From the NCBI RefSeq assembly GCF_001667015.1, contig NZ_LZIS01000054.1, positions 1 to 64,000 on the forward strand: 64,000 nucleotides of DNA. Direction: 5' to 3'. This document shows positions 1 to 8,202 of this stretch, one piece after another (position 1 is the stretch's first letter; each line of letters opens with the position of its first letter). The stretch comes from Mycobacterium sp. E3198 (GTDB lineage Bacteria > Actinomycetota > Actinomycetes > Mycobacteriales > Mycobacteriaceae). Both the position numbers and the translations under genes were made by a program. Under the pieces are notes generated by a model. The model saw only the letters and a program-made list of their open reading frames with translations. It ran no database searches and had not been told where the DNA came from.

Positions 1-113
1 TGGTGATCCCCTCGATGACATCCGGTCGCGGCATCGCCTCGTGCAGCAGGACCTCGGCCTGCGCCGTGGCGTCGACGACGTCGCGGGTGGCGTCGGCGTA
101 GACCTGCTGTTTG
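1..113 (-). repeat. Left copy of a perfect 113-bp inverted repeat (3' part of the enoyl-CoA hydratase gene)
   Basis: The reverse complement of these bases equals 905-1017 with no mismatch on reading. It covers the C-terminal coding part of the hydratase. The repeat probably continues past the window edge, because the right copy contains a further 56 bases up to a stop codon. Confidence 0.95.
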
Positions 114-787
114 ATCACCGCCATCGCGGCGGGCGAGCAGTTTCGCGCGATGTCCTCCGCGTACTCGAGGGCGCGCGCCAACAGGCTTTCGGGCGCAACG
201 ACTTCTTTGACGAGGCCAAGCTCGGCCGCCTCCTCGGCGAGAAAGGTGCGGCCGCTGAGCAACAGGTCGAGGGCGACCCCCCAGCTGGTCAGCCGCGGCA
301 GGATCCAGGAGATGCCGAATTCGGCGATCAGTCCCCGGCGCGCGAACACCGCGGCGAACTTGGCCCCGGCGGCCGCGAAACGGACGTCGCACATCAGCGC
401 CTGGGTCAGACCGATGCCGACGCAGGCACCGTTGATCGCCGCGACGACGGGCTTGCGAAGCGTGGTCACGAAATGGGGTGGACGCTCGCCGACCAACGCG
501 GCCAGGTCGGTCTGGGCCGCCTTCTCCATCGTCTTGCCGTAGGTGGGCGCCGAACTCGGCGCGCCCAGATACGCGCCGGCGCAGAATCCCTTGCCCCGAC
601 CGGTCACCACGACCACCCGGATGTCGGGGTCCTGCTCGGCGCGGTCGATCCCGGCGTAGAACGCGGCGGCGATGTCGGGGCCCCAGGCGTTCAGGCGATC
701 CGGGCGATTGAAGGTGAGGATCGCGACGCCGCTCGCGGTGGCTTCGTAGAGCACGGCGTCTTCGGAAGCACCGTCGCTGCCGGACAT
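1..787 (-). CDS. Enoyl-CoA hydratase/isomerase family protein (3' end outside window)
   Basis: Crotonase-fold enzyme, expected to hydrate or isomerise an enoyl-CoA during beta-oxidation in the cytosol. The first oxyanion-hole motif (GFCAGA, about residues 68-72), the second (NGACVGIGL, about 120-127) and a candidate catalytic Glu at about 156 (GLIAEFG) are all present. The ATG start gives the usual N-terminus before the FNRPDRLNAW motif. The frame runs off the left edge after about 262 residues, roughly 18 residues short of the end seen in the duplicated copy at 905-1073. Its last 113 visible bases are repeated perfectly, in inverted orientation, upstream of its own promoter. The gene faces away from the amidohydrolase-FadD operon. 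The family is secure; the substrate is unknown. Confidence 0.9.
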   Translation of the reverse strand, partial: MSGSDGASEDAVLYEATASGVAILTFNRPDRLNAWGPDIAAAFYAGIDRAEQDPDIRVVVVTGRGKGFCAGAYLGAPSSAPTYGKTMEKAAQTDLAALVGERPPHFVTTLRKPVVAAINGACVGIGLTQALMCDVRFAAAGAKFAAVFARRGLIAEFGISWILPRLTSWGVALDLLLSGRTFLAEEAAELGLVKEVVAPESLLARALEYAEDIARNCSPAAMAVIKQQVYADATRDVVDATAQAEVLLHEAMPRPDVIEGIT

Positions 788-844
788 CTGCCGCGGCACC
801 TCCTCACCCTCGACCCACCGGAAATCCACCCGACTTTGTACGCA

Positions 845-863
845 TACTGTATACCTATCGGTA
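845..863. promoter_or_regulatory. Candidate operator, 19-bp imperfect palindrome (TACTGTAT-ACC-TATCGGTA)
   Basis: It matches the shared TACTGTAA-N3-TTACAGTA pattern at 7 of 8 positions on the left arm and 5 of 8 on the right. It sits 58 bp upstream of the hydratase ATG and also upstream of the forward amidohydrolase operon. Regulatory function is inferred from recurrence of the motif in other divergent promoters of this island. Confidence 0.5.
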
Positions 864-904
864 GCGCATTCCACAACCGCCGCCACGCCCGCGTGAACCG
901 CAAC

Positions 905-1017
905 CAAACAGCAGGTCTACGCCGACGCCACCCGCGACGTCGTCGACGCCACGGCGCAGGCCGAGGTCCTGCTGCACGAGGCGATGCCGCGACCGGATGT
1001 CATCGAGGGGATCACCA
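905..1017 (+). repeat. Right copy of the perfect inverted repeat
   Basis: Perfect inverted copy of 1-113. The first base outside the match differs: a T precedes CAAACAG on the left-copy strand and a C precedes it here. The inner boundary is therefore well defined at 113/905, enclosing a 791-bp segment with the hydratase body and its promoter. Confidence 0.95.
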
Positions 1018-1073
1018 GCTTCCTCGAGAAGCGCCCGCCCCAATTCCCTTCCCTCACTTCGACCGAAGCTTAA
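905..1073 (+). pseudogene. C-terminal fragment of an enoyl-CoA hydratase gene (duplicated, no start)
   Basis: The forward frame encodes about 54 residues ending in SFLEKRPPQFPSLTSTEA and a TAA stop, the typical tail of actinobacterial enoyl-CoA hydratases. An in-frame TGA lies just upstream (894-896) and there is no start codon, so this is not an independent gene. Its first 113 bases are identical to the inverted 3' part of the intact gene at the left edge. If the 114-904 segment were inverted, the hydratase ATG would lie at 231 and read in frame through this fragment, giving a protein of about 280 residues just 29 bp upstream of the amidohydrolase start. Confidence 0.85.
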
Positions 1074-1102
1074 TTTTGCCGGTGGCACCGGAAAGGATGA
1101 TC

Positions 1103-2305
1103 ATGGCTGACTTGGATTACCGGCCGATCGACGTCGACAACCACTATTACGAGCCGCTGGACGCCTTCACCCGCCACTTGGACAAGAAGTTCAAGCGCCG
1201 CGGCGTGCAGATGGTCAGCGACGGCAAGCGCACCTGGGCCGTGATCGGGGACCGGGTCAACCACTTCATCCCCAACGTCACCTTCGACCCGATCATCGTG
1301 CCGGGCTGCCTCGATCTGTTGTTCCGCGGCGAGATCCCCGAGGGCGTCGACCCAGCCTCGCTGATGAAAGTCGAGCGGCTGGGCGATCATCCCGAATACC
1401 AGAACCGCGATGCGCGCGTCGCAGTGATGGACACCCAGGACATCGAGACGGTATTCATGCTGCCGACGTTCGGGTGCGGCGTCGAGGAGGCGCTCAAGGA
1501 AGACATCGACGCGACGATGGCGTCGGTGCACGCCTTCAACCTCTGGCTCGACGAGGACTGGGGCTTCGACCGGCCCGATCACCGAATCATTGCGGCGCCG
1601 ATCATCTCGCTGGCCGATCCGGCCAAGGCGCTCGAAGAGGTCGAGTTCGTGTTGGCCCGCGGCGCCAAACTGGTGCTGGTGCGGCCGGCGCCGGTGCCCG
1701 GCGTGGTCAAGCCGAGGTCACTGGGCGATCCCAGCCACGACCCGGTGTGGGCCCGGCTGGCCGAGGCGGGCGTCCCGGTGGGCTTTCACCTCAGCGACAG
1801 CGGCTATCTGCACATCGCCGCGCAGTGGGGCGGCAAGGCGACCTTCGAGGGGTTCGGCGAAAAGGACCCGCTGGATCAGGTGCTCCTTGACGACCGCGCC
1901 ATCCACGACACGATGGCGTCGATGATCGTGCACGGCGTGTTCACCCGCCACCCGAAACTCAAGGCGGTCAGCATCGAAAACGGCTCCTACTTCGTGCACC
2001 GGCTGATCAAGCGCCTGAAGAAGGTGGCCAACAACTACCCGCGGCATTTTCCTGAGGACCCGGTCGAGCAGTTGCGCAACAACGTCTGGATCGCGCCCTA
2101 CTACGAGGACGACCTGGCGGAGCTGGCCAACGCGATCGGCGTCGACAAAATCCTGTTCGGATCCGACTGGCCGCACGGCGAAGGCCTCGAGTCACCGGTG
2201 TCCTTCACCGAAGAGCTCGTCGGTTTCAGCGATGCCGAGGTCCGAAAAATCATGCGCGACAACGCCCTCGACCTGCTTGGGGTCCCAGTCGGATCGTCCG
2301 CCTAG
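1103..2305 (+). CDS. Amidohydrolase-2 family metal-dependent hydrolase
   Basis: TIM-barrel hydrolase of the amidohydrolase_2 family (PF04909 type), 400 residues. The N-terminal metal motif reads DVDNHYYEP, a barrel His lies in GFHLSDSGY, and the late catalytic Asp is in FGSDWPHGEG. It resembles the protein at 60071-61276 along its whole length. ATG 1103 is preferred because GAAAGGA ends 5 bp upstream; an in-frame ATG at 1097 overlaps that ribosome site. It is the first gene of a forward operon with FadD (11-bp gap), a second amidohydrolase and two FadE subunits. Such proteins hydrolyse or decarboxylate cyclic or 1,3-dicarbonyl intermediates; the substrate here is not known. Confidence 0.88.
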   Translation: MADLDYRPIDVDNHYYEPLDAFTRHLDKKFKRRGVQMVSDGKRTWAVIGDRVNHFIPNVTFDPIIVPGCLDLLFRGEIPEGVDPASLMKVERLGDHPEYQNRDARVAVMDTQDIETVFMLPTFGCGVEEALKEDIDATMASVHAFNLWLDEDWGFDRPDHRIIAAPIISLADPAKALEEVEFVLARGAKLVLVRPAPVPGVVKPRSLGDPSHDPVWARLAEAGVPVGFHLSDSGYLHIAAQWGGKATFEGFGEKDPLDQVLLDDRAIHDTMASMIVHGVFTRHPKLKAVSIENGSYFVHRLIKRLKKVANNYPRHFPEDPVEQLRNNVWIAPYYEDDLAELANAIGVDKILFGSDWPHGEGLESPVSFTEELVGFSDAEVRKIMRDNALDLLGVPVGSSA

Positions 2306-2316
2306 CCGCCGACACG

Positions 2317-3936
2317 ATGAGCGAATGGACCGTGGGCGCCGTTCTCGACGCCATCGCCGACGTCATTCCAGACCGTGTGATGACGGTCTGCGGTGACCGC
2401 CGCAGCACGTTTGGCGAATCGGCGACCCGCACCACCCGGCTCGCAAACTTCCTGGGCGGCAAGGGTTTCGGCGCCCACGCCGAGCGCGAGGAGCTCGAAC
2501 CCTGGGAATGCGGCCAGGACCGCGTCGCGCTGCTGATGTACAACGACCTGTACCCCGACATGGTGATCGGATGCCTCAAGGCGCGCACCGTCCCGGTCAA
2601 CGTCAACCACCACTACTCGCCGCGCGAAATCGCGGACCTGCTCGCCTACGTGCGGCCCCGCGCGATCATCTACCACCGCGCGCTGGGCGCCCGGTTCGCC
2701 GACGTGCTGCCCCCCGTCGGCACCGAGCTGCTGATCTCCATCGACGACGGCAGCGGCGCACCCGAACTGCCGGGCGCGGTGTCGCTGGACGACGCGCTGG
2801 CCGCCGGCGACCCGGACGCGCACCCGGTGGGGTCGCCGGACGATCTGATCATGATGTGCACGGGCGGAACGACGGGGCGCCCCAAGGGGGTTCTCTGGCG
2901 CCAGAGCGACATGTACGTGTCGTCCATGGTCGGCGCCGACCACGACAGCGTCGCCGAGATCCACGACAAGGTGCGCGGCGGCGGCCCGGCCTGGTTCGCG
3001 GTTTCCCCGCTGATGCACGCCGCGGGCATGTGGACCGCATTCGCGGCGCTGTGCGCCGGGCTGCCGGTGGTGCTCTATGACGACCGCAACAAGCTCGACG
3101 TGCGGTCGGTGTGGGAAACCGCCGAGCGCGAAAAGGTGGGCATGATGACGATGGTCGGCGACGCGTACGCCGGGCCGCTGATCGCCGAGCTCCGCGCGCG
3201 CCGGTACGACCTGTCCGCGCTCAACGCGATCGGCACCGGCGGGGCCGCCACCAACGCGAAATACAAACGGGCGCTGATGGAATGCCTGCCGCACGTCACC
3301 ATCATCGAGGGCTACGGGTCGTCCGAGAGCGGCAACATGGCGTTCGGGCACAGCCGCGAGGGGACCGCCAGCGAAACCTTCCAGCCCAGGGAGGGGGCCA
3401 CCGTCGTCTCCGCCGACCGCACGCGGTTCCTGCGCCCCGGCGAACAGGAGGTCGGCTGGGCCGCCCGGACGGGCCGGATTCCGCTCGGCTATTTCGGCGA
3501 CGCCGAGGCTACCCGGCTCACCTTCCCGCAGATCGACGGCCGGCGCGTGGTGATACCCGGCGACCGGGCGGCCCTCGAAAAAGACGGCACGATAAGGCTT
3601 TTCGGCCGCGATTCGCTGGTGGTCAACACCGGCGGCGAAAAGGTGTTCGTCGAGGAGGTCGAAGAGGTACTGCGGGCGCATCCGGGCGTCGCCGACGCCC
3701 TGGTGGTCGGACGGCCGAGCGAGCGGTGGGGACAGGAGGTGGTCGCGCTCGTCGCGCCCCACCCGGGCGCCGATCTGAGCGCCGACGCGCGCGCGCTCTA
3801 CACCTTCTGCACCGCGCAGCTGGCGCATTTCAAGGCCCCCAAGGCGTTCATCTTCGTCGAGCAGATCCGGCGCCTGGGGAACGGCAAGCCCAACTACCGA
3901 TGGGCCCGAGAGCAAGCCGAAGAGAAGGTGTCATGA
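2317..3936 (+). CDS. fadD: Acyl-CoA synthetase (FadD family)
   Basis: ANL-superfamily acyl-CoA ligase of 539 residues that would activate a carboxylic acid to its CoA ester via an acyl-AMP. The P-loop-like AMP-binding motif CTGGTTGRPKG lies near residue 182, the GYGSSESG motif in the middle, and the C-terminal adenylation motifs (GDRAALEKDGTI, then GGEKVFVEEVE) precede a final Lys region (GNGKPNYRW). It resembles the second FadD at 14012-15664, including the shared VLWRQ segment typical of FadD17/FadD19-like ligases. Steroid side-chain acids are known substrates of that group, so a bulky or branched acid is plausible but unproven. Confidence 0.92.
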   Translation: MSEWTVGAVLDAIADVIPDRVMTVCGDRRSTFGESATRTTRLANFLGGKGFGAHAEREELEPWECGQDRVALLMYNDLYPDMVIGCLKARTVPVNVNHHYSPREIADLLAYVRPRAIIYHRALGARFADVLPPVGTELLISIDDGSGAPELPGAVSLDDALAAGDPDAHPVGSPDDLIMMCTGGTTGRPKGVLWRQSDMYVSSMVGADHDSVAEIHDKVRGGGPAWFAVSPLMHAAGMWTAFAALCAGLPVVLYDDRNKLDVRSVWETAEREKVGMMTMVGDAYAGPLIAELRARRYDLSALNAIGTGGAATNAKYKRALMECLPHVTIIEGYGSSESGNMAFGHSREGTASETFQPREGATVVSADRTRFLRPGEQEVGWAARTGRIPLGYFGDAEATRLTFPQIDGRRVVIPGDRAALEKDGTIRLFGRDSLVVNTGGEKVFVEEVEEVLRAHPGVADALVVGRPSERWGQEVVALVAPHPGADLSADARALYTFCTAQLAHFKAPKAFIFVEQIRRLGNGKPNYRWAREQAEEKVS

Positions 3937-4763
3937 ACACCCAAGCGATCGACTGCCTGATCAACGTGCACTTCGGGGAGGCCGACTCCCAGCCGACCTG
4001 GATGCTCAAGGTCCGCGACGACTACTTCAAGGGTCCGGAATCGATGTTCGCGCCGGTGGATCTTTCCGAGCTGCTCGACGAGATGGACGAACAAGGGGTG
4101 CAAAAGGCGATCCTGATGGATTCGATCGCCAGCCCGTCGATCACCGCGCGCAAATTCATCGAGGCCAGGCCGGACCGGTTCGCCCTGGCGATGGGTGGGG
4201 TCAACCTGCTGCGCCCGGTGCGGTCGTTGCGCGAGTTGACCGCCGTCGCCGGCGACCTGCCGGTGGCGTATGCCGTAGTGGGGCCGAGCTTTTGGGGTGA
4301 TGGGCAATATCCGCCCAGCGACGCCGTGTACTACCCGCTTTACGCGAAGTGTGCGGAGCTGGAGCTGCCGCTGTGCGTCAACACCGGCATCCCGGGCCCG
4401 CCGATTCCGGGGGAGGTGCAGCACCCGATGCACCTGGACCGCGTCTGCGTGCGGTTCCCGGAGCTGAAGCTATGCATGATCCACGGGGCCGACCCATGGT
4501 GGGACGTCGCCATCCGGCTGCTGCTCAAATACGCCAACCTGCGCCTGATGACGTCGGCGTGGTCGCCCAAGCGGCTGCCGGAAAGCCTGCTGCACTACAT
4601 GCGAACGCGCGGACCCAACAAGGTGATCTACGCGTCGGACTGGCCGGTGCTGCGAATGCGCCGGGTGATCCCCGAAGCCCGGGCACTGGACCTGCCGCCC
4701 GAGGTGCTGGACAACTACCTGTACAACAACGCGCAGGACTTCTTCTTCGGGAAGGAACATTGA
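3933..4763 (+). CDS. Amidohydrolase-2 family protein, short form
   Basis: A 276-residue amidohydrolase_2 paralogue, shorter than the others here. The N-terminal motif is INVHFG and the late Asp is kept in YASDWP. The ATG overlaps the FadD stop (ATGA), implying translational coupling. Next to a ligase and FadE subunits it probably acts on a CoA-ester or ring-opened intermediate; this is inference. The central barrel His residues are harder to place than in the longer paralogues. Confidence 0.82.
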   Translation: MNTQAIDCLINVHFGEADSQPTWMLKVRDDYFKGPESMFAPVDLSELLDEMDEQGVQKAILMDSIASPSITARKFIEARPDRFALAMGGVNLLRPVRSLRELTAVAGDLPVAYAVVGPSFWGDGQYPPSDAVYYPLYAKCAELELPLCVNTGIPGPPIPGEVQHPMHLDRVCVRFPELKLCMIHGADPWWDVAIRLLLKYANLRLMTSAWSPKRLPESLLHYMRTRGPNKVIYASDWPVLRMRRVIPEARALDLPPEVLDNYLYNNAQDFFFGKEH

Positions 4764-4765
4764 CG

Positions 4766-5824
4766 ATGGACCGCTTCGAACTGCGCCGACTCGACTACAG
4801 CCTGTCCGAAGACCACGTGGCGCTGCAGGACGCGTACAAGCAATTCTTCAAGACGCACTGCTCGATCGAAACCGTCCGCGCGGCAGAGCAATCCGGGTTC
4901 GACAAGGACCTGTGGGAACGGCTGTGCGCGATGGGCGCCACCACGATGGCGCTGCCGGAGTCCTGCGGCGGCGACGGCGCGACGCTGGTCGACCTCACCC
5001 TGGTGGCCGAGGAGATCGGCCGGTCACTGGCGCCGGTGCCGTGGATCGACCACGTGTGCGCCGCCCGGCTGCTCGGACGCCTCGGCGGGCTGGGCGCCGA
5101 CACCGCCCGTGTGGCGAGTGGCGAACAGCTCGCCGGGCTCGACGCGCGCCTCGACGCCGCGCCGGGTGCCCGCCTGATTCCGACCGGGTCGATCGCCGAC
5201 CACATCATCGTCCGCGACGGCGATCAGGTGGTGCGGCTGGCCTTCGGCACCCGGCCGGCGAAGCTGGACAACATCGGCCGGCTGCCGATGGCCTGGGTGG
5301 ATCCCGCCGCCGCGGAGACCCGCACCGTCGTCGCCGAGGGGCCCGACGCGGTGGCGAGTTACCAACGCGCCCTGGACGAATGGCGGCTCCTGACCGCTGC
5401 CGCCCTGGTGGGCCTGGTCGAGGAGACGATGACGATCGCCGCCGAGTTCGCCAAGACCCGCTACACGCTGGGCGTGCCGATCTCGACCCTGCAGGCCATC
5501 TCGCACCCCCTGGCGAACATGGCCATCACGGTTCAGGGTGGGCGTAACCTCGCCCGCCGGGCCGCCTGGTTCCTGGACAACGAACCCGACGAACGCCCCG
5601 ACTTGGCGCCGTCGGCCTTCGTCTTCATGGCCGAGGAGGCCGCCAAGGCGGCGACGATGGCGGTGCACATCCAGGGCGGCCTGGGGGTTTCGTCCGAGGC
5701 CGCGGCCACCGCGTACCTGGTACGCGCCCGCGGATGGCCGCTGGCCGCCGGCGACCCCGGGGCCACCGCGCTGCGCGTCGGCGAGATTGTCGCGGCCCGC
5801 GAGAGCACACCCCAGCCGGCCTAG
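4766..5824 (+). CDS. fadE: Acyl-CoA dehydrogenase-like subunit (FadE), short
   Basis: Acyl-CoA dehydrogenase fold, 352 residues. The N-terminal helical domain (LPESCGGDGA near 65) and the C-terminal four-helix domain (HIQGGLGVSSEA near 300) are present, but the GGTxExxRN stretch that carries the catalytic Glu in the partner is absent. It starts 2 bp after the amidohydrolase stop and lies 17 bp before a second FadE. Mycobacterial steroid FadE enzymes are known to form alpha2beta2 heterotetramers from adjacent genes, one subunit lacking the base. This pair fits that design. Confidence 0.87.
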   Translation: MDRFELRRLDYSLSEDHVALQDAYKQFFKTHCSIETVRAAEQSGFDKDLWERLCAMGATTMALPESCGGDGATLVDLTLVAEEIGRSLAPVPWIDHVCAARLLGRLGGLGADTARVASGEQLAGLDARLDAAPGARLIPTGSIADHIIVRDGDQVVRLAFGTRPAKLDNIGRLPMAWVDPAAAETRTVVAEGPDAVASYQRALDEWRLLTAAALVGLVEETMTIAAEFAKTRYTLGVPISTLQAISHPLANMAITVQGGRNLARRAAWFLDNEPDERPDLAPSAFVFMAEEAAKAATMAVHIQGGLGVSSEAAATAYLVRARGWPLAAGDPGATALRVGEIVAARESTPQPA

Positions 5825-5841
5825 GACAGGAGCGAAAGGCA

Positions 5842-7041
5842 ATGGACTTCTCCCGAGTCGAGCTGTCCGCGGAAGACGAGGCCTTCCGCGACGAGGCGCG
5901 GAATTTCCTGAGCACCCACATGACCGACGAGGTGCGCCGTCGCGACCGCGAGACGGGCGACAACTTCGACGAGGGCCTGCACCTGAAGTTCGGCGCCGCG
6001 GGCTATTTGGAGGCCGAGTGGAAGCCGGCGGCCGAGGGCGGGTTCAGCCGGGTCCGGCGCCGCATCTGGGAGCAGGAGAAGCGGCGGGCCCACGTGCCCT
6101 GGGTGACGTGGGGGACCACCGCGATGGTGGCGCGCTCGGTGGCGAAGTTCGGCACGCCCGAGGTGCGCGACGAGGTGCTGCCGAAGGTTTTCAGCGGCGA
6201 GGTCCGGCTGTGCCTCGGCTACACCGAACCCGAGGGCGGCTCGGACGTTGCCACCTGCAAGACCCGCGCGGTGCGGGAGGCGGATGGATCGAGCTGGATT
6301 ATCAATGGCTCCAAGATGTTCACCACCGGGGCGCACAACTGCCAATACGTGTTCCTGATCACCAATACCGCCCCGGAGGCGCCGAAACACAAGAGCCTGA
6401 CCATGTTTCTGGTTCCGCTGGATTCGCCGGGCATCGAGATTCAGGGCCTCCGGACCGTGGACGGCGACCGGACCAACATCGTCTACTACAGCGACGTCCG
6501 TGTGGACGACAAGTACCGGCTGGGTGACGTGAACGCCGGCTGGACCGTGTTGCGGGAGCCGCTCAACGTCGAGCACGGCGCCGTCGCGGCGGCGCCCGAC
6601 GGGCTGCAGGACACCTCGATCATGATGCACCAGGCCGGGTCTCTGGCGGAGGCCGTCGACAACGCGGCGGCGTCCGTGACCCGGCCCGGCCCGGACGGGC
6701 GCCGGCTGATCGACGACAAATCCGTGGTGTATCGGCTGGGCCGCAGCGCCGCCCGGTTGGAGGTCGCGCTGTCGGCCCCGAGCATCTACGGCCGGGTCGC
6801 GATCGCCCAAACGATGCGCGACATCTCCCCGGACCTGATGGACATCCTCGGGGCCGCGTCGACGCTGCCATTCGGGACCGATGGCGCCGCCGACGACGGG
6901 AGCGCCGAGTATGCCTTCCGGTTCGCTCCGCTGGTGGGCATCTATGGGGGCACGCTCGAGGTGTTCCGCAACATGATCGGCCAGTACGCCCTCGAGCTGG
7001 GCAAGCCGAATTACTCACCGCCGGTGAAGAAAACGAGTTGA
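5842..7041 (+). CDS. fadE: Acyl-CoA dehydrogenase (FadE), catalytic-type subunit
   Basis: A 399-residue acyl-CoA dehydrogenase with the middle-domain motif CLGYTEPEGGSDVA near 130, the WIINGSKMFTT flavin-contact segment near 155 and GGTLEVFRNMIG near the C-terminus, whose Glu is the expected general base. The ATG has a good upstream AGGAG. It is the last gene of the forward operon and the likely partner of the preceding short FadE. It would oxidise an acyl-CoA to the 2,3-enoyl-CoA that the nearby hydratase could use. Confidence 0.92.
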   Translation: MDFSRVELSAEDEAFRDEARNFLSTHMTDEVRRRDRETGDNFDEGLHLKFGAAGYLEAEWKPAAEGGFSRVRRRIWEQEKRRAHVPWVTWGTTAMVARSVAKFGTPEVRDEVLPKVFSGEVRLCLGYTEPEGGSDVATCKTRAVREADGSSWIINGSKMFTTGAHNCQYVFLITNTAPEAPKHKSLTMFLVPLDSPGIEIQGLRTVDGDRTNIVYYSDVRVDDKYRLGDVNAGWTVLREPLNVEHGAVAAAPDGLQDTSIMMHQAGSLAEAVDNAAASVTRPGPDGRRLIDDKSVVYRLGRSAARLEVALSAPSIYGRVAIAQTMRDISPDLMDILGAASTLPFGTDGAADDGSAEYAFRFAPLVGIYGGTLEVFRNMIGQYALELGKPNYSPPVKKTS

Positions 7042-7095
7042 TCCTGAGCCCAACGTGCAATCACCGCAACCGCCCTCGGCGTGTCGTCGCAACAT

Positions 7096-7827
7096 TTACA
7101 CGGTCGGTGAAGAGGTACGCCCCGGCGTGTGCGGCGGGGCGCTCTTGAACGCCTCGCGGCGGATCATCTCCCACACCGTCGGCGTGTGCTCCGTTGTCGA
7201 GACGACAACGGTCTTCCGTCGTGCCGCACCATCTTCGGCGAGCTTGACGAGATAGTCCGCCAGGTCGGTGCGGGCTGTGAACGCCCCCACCGGTTCTACC
7301 TCTCCCGCAAGGTAATTCGTCACTCTGGGCAGATCGAACAGGCCCGACGGTCGCACGATCGTCCAGTCGAGCCGGCTGTCTCGCACCAACGCCTCCATCT
7401 CCCGGATGTCCCCATAGACGGTCTTACCGATGGTGTGGGCGATGATCGGCTCGAACAGCCGCAACGCCAGCGGCGCATCGCGCCGGCCGCGGGCGGGCTG
7501 GGCGCCGGTGCTACTCACCACGACAAGCCGGTTGGCGCTCGCCTCCCGCATCGCGTTCACGATGTTGCGGGTGCCGACGGAATACGTGTCGACGGGCCGG
7601 CGGGTGAACGGCACACCGAGCGTCGACAGCACGGCGTCGGCGCCGGCGACGATGCCGGCCAGGCCATCGCGCCGCACGTCCGCGCCCGCGATCGTCAGCC
7701 GCGGATCGGTGATGGGGAAGTCGTCGGGTTGCCGCGTGACGGCGATCGCCGAGTGACCGGCGTCGAGGGCACGACGGGTCAGCAGGCGTCCGGTCACGCC
7801 GTTGGCGCCGAAGATCACGATGTGCAT
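7096..7827 (-). CDS. NAD(P)-binding NmrA/atypical SDR family protein
   Basis: A 243-residue Rossmann protein with an N-terminal GANGVTGR dinucleotide-binding loop, VVVSSTGA in the position of the catalytic Ser strand, and the TIVRPSGLF segment typical of atypical SDRs (NAD(P)H-binding, PF13460 type). The ATG is preceded by AGGAG at a good distance. A much longer open frame upstream is not coding. It is convergent with the FadE operon and not clearly part of either flanking operon. It may be a reductase or a redox-sensing binding protein. Confidence 0.8.
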   Translation of the reverse strand: MHIVIFGANGVTGRLLTRRALDAGHSAIAVTRQPDDFPITDPRLTIAGADVRRDGLAGIVAGADAVLSTLGVPFTRRPVDTYSVGTRNIVNAMREASANRLVVVSSTGAQPARGRRDAPLALRLFEPIIAHTIGKTVYGDIREMEALVRDSRLDWTIVRPSGLFDLPRVTNYLAGEVEPVGAFTARTDLADYLVKLAEDGAARRKTVVVSTTEHTPTVWEMIRREAFKSAPPHTPGRTSSPTV

Positions 7828-8202
7828 GGCGACTCCTTCGATAGTTAGCGGCGGGGTAGGGCGGGGATCAGGACCCCGGCGGCGACACAGTGCAGCGCGG
7901 GCAGCATGAGTTGGGTGCCGAACGGCGTATCCACGATGTAGTCGACGTGTGCCCACCGTCCCAAGCGCCACGCGAACCGGTTGCGGTGGCGGCGATCGCG
8001 ATCGCGACGACCGGACCCAGACGTGACATCGCAATTCCTTTCGGCGACCTGCTTTGCGGGCAGTGCTTCCTGCCTGCTCGCTACTACGACGAGATGGGTC
8101 GGCCGAAAGTTACAAGCGCGATCGTGGACTCCGCGTCGCCGAACGTGAAGCTGTTGCGAGTTTGCCGCCAAAATCTCGCAACAGCTTCACGCTCGGCGAA
8201 GG
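7828..8202. other. 375-bp intergenic stretch with a possible broken small gene and a terminator
   Basis: Nothing here is firmly coding. On the reverse strand an ATG at 8029 with AAGGAA upstream opens a 53-residue frame starting MSRLGPVVAIAIAATA, which looks like a membrane or signal segment. A different reverse frame ending at 7845 encodes a hydrophobic tail (QLMLPALHCVAAGVLIPAL). Joining them by a one-base shift would give a small membrane protein of about 60 residues, so a decayed gene is possible. The strong hairpin at 8136-8199 lies at the other end. Confidence 0.3.
8136..8199 (-). terminator. Strong 25-bp stem hairpin just after the thiolase stop
   Basis: Arms 8136-8160 and 8175-8199 pair over 25 bp with one mismatch and a 14-nt loop. 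The hairpin starts 3 bp after the TGA of the reverse-strand thiolase gene. There is no T-run, as is common for mycobacterial intrinsic terminators. It closes the reverse operon that starts at the P450 (12624). Confidence 0.8.

Noticed and set aside
41..1096. Forward open frame upstream of and in phase with the amidohydrolase
   Set aside because: It runs antisense through the hydratase gene; the real start is at 1103 with a ribosome site.
2302..3915. A 537-codon reverse frame opposite FadD
   Set aside because: Shadow of the FadD gene with skewed composition and no recognisable motif.
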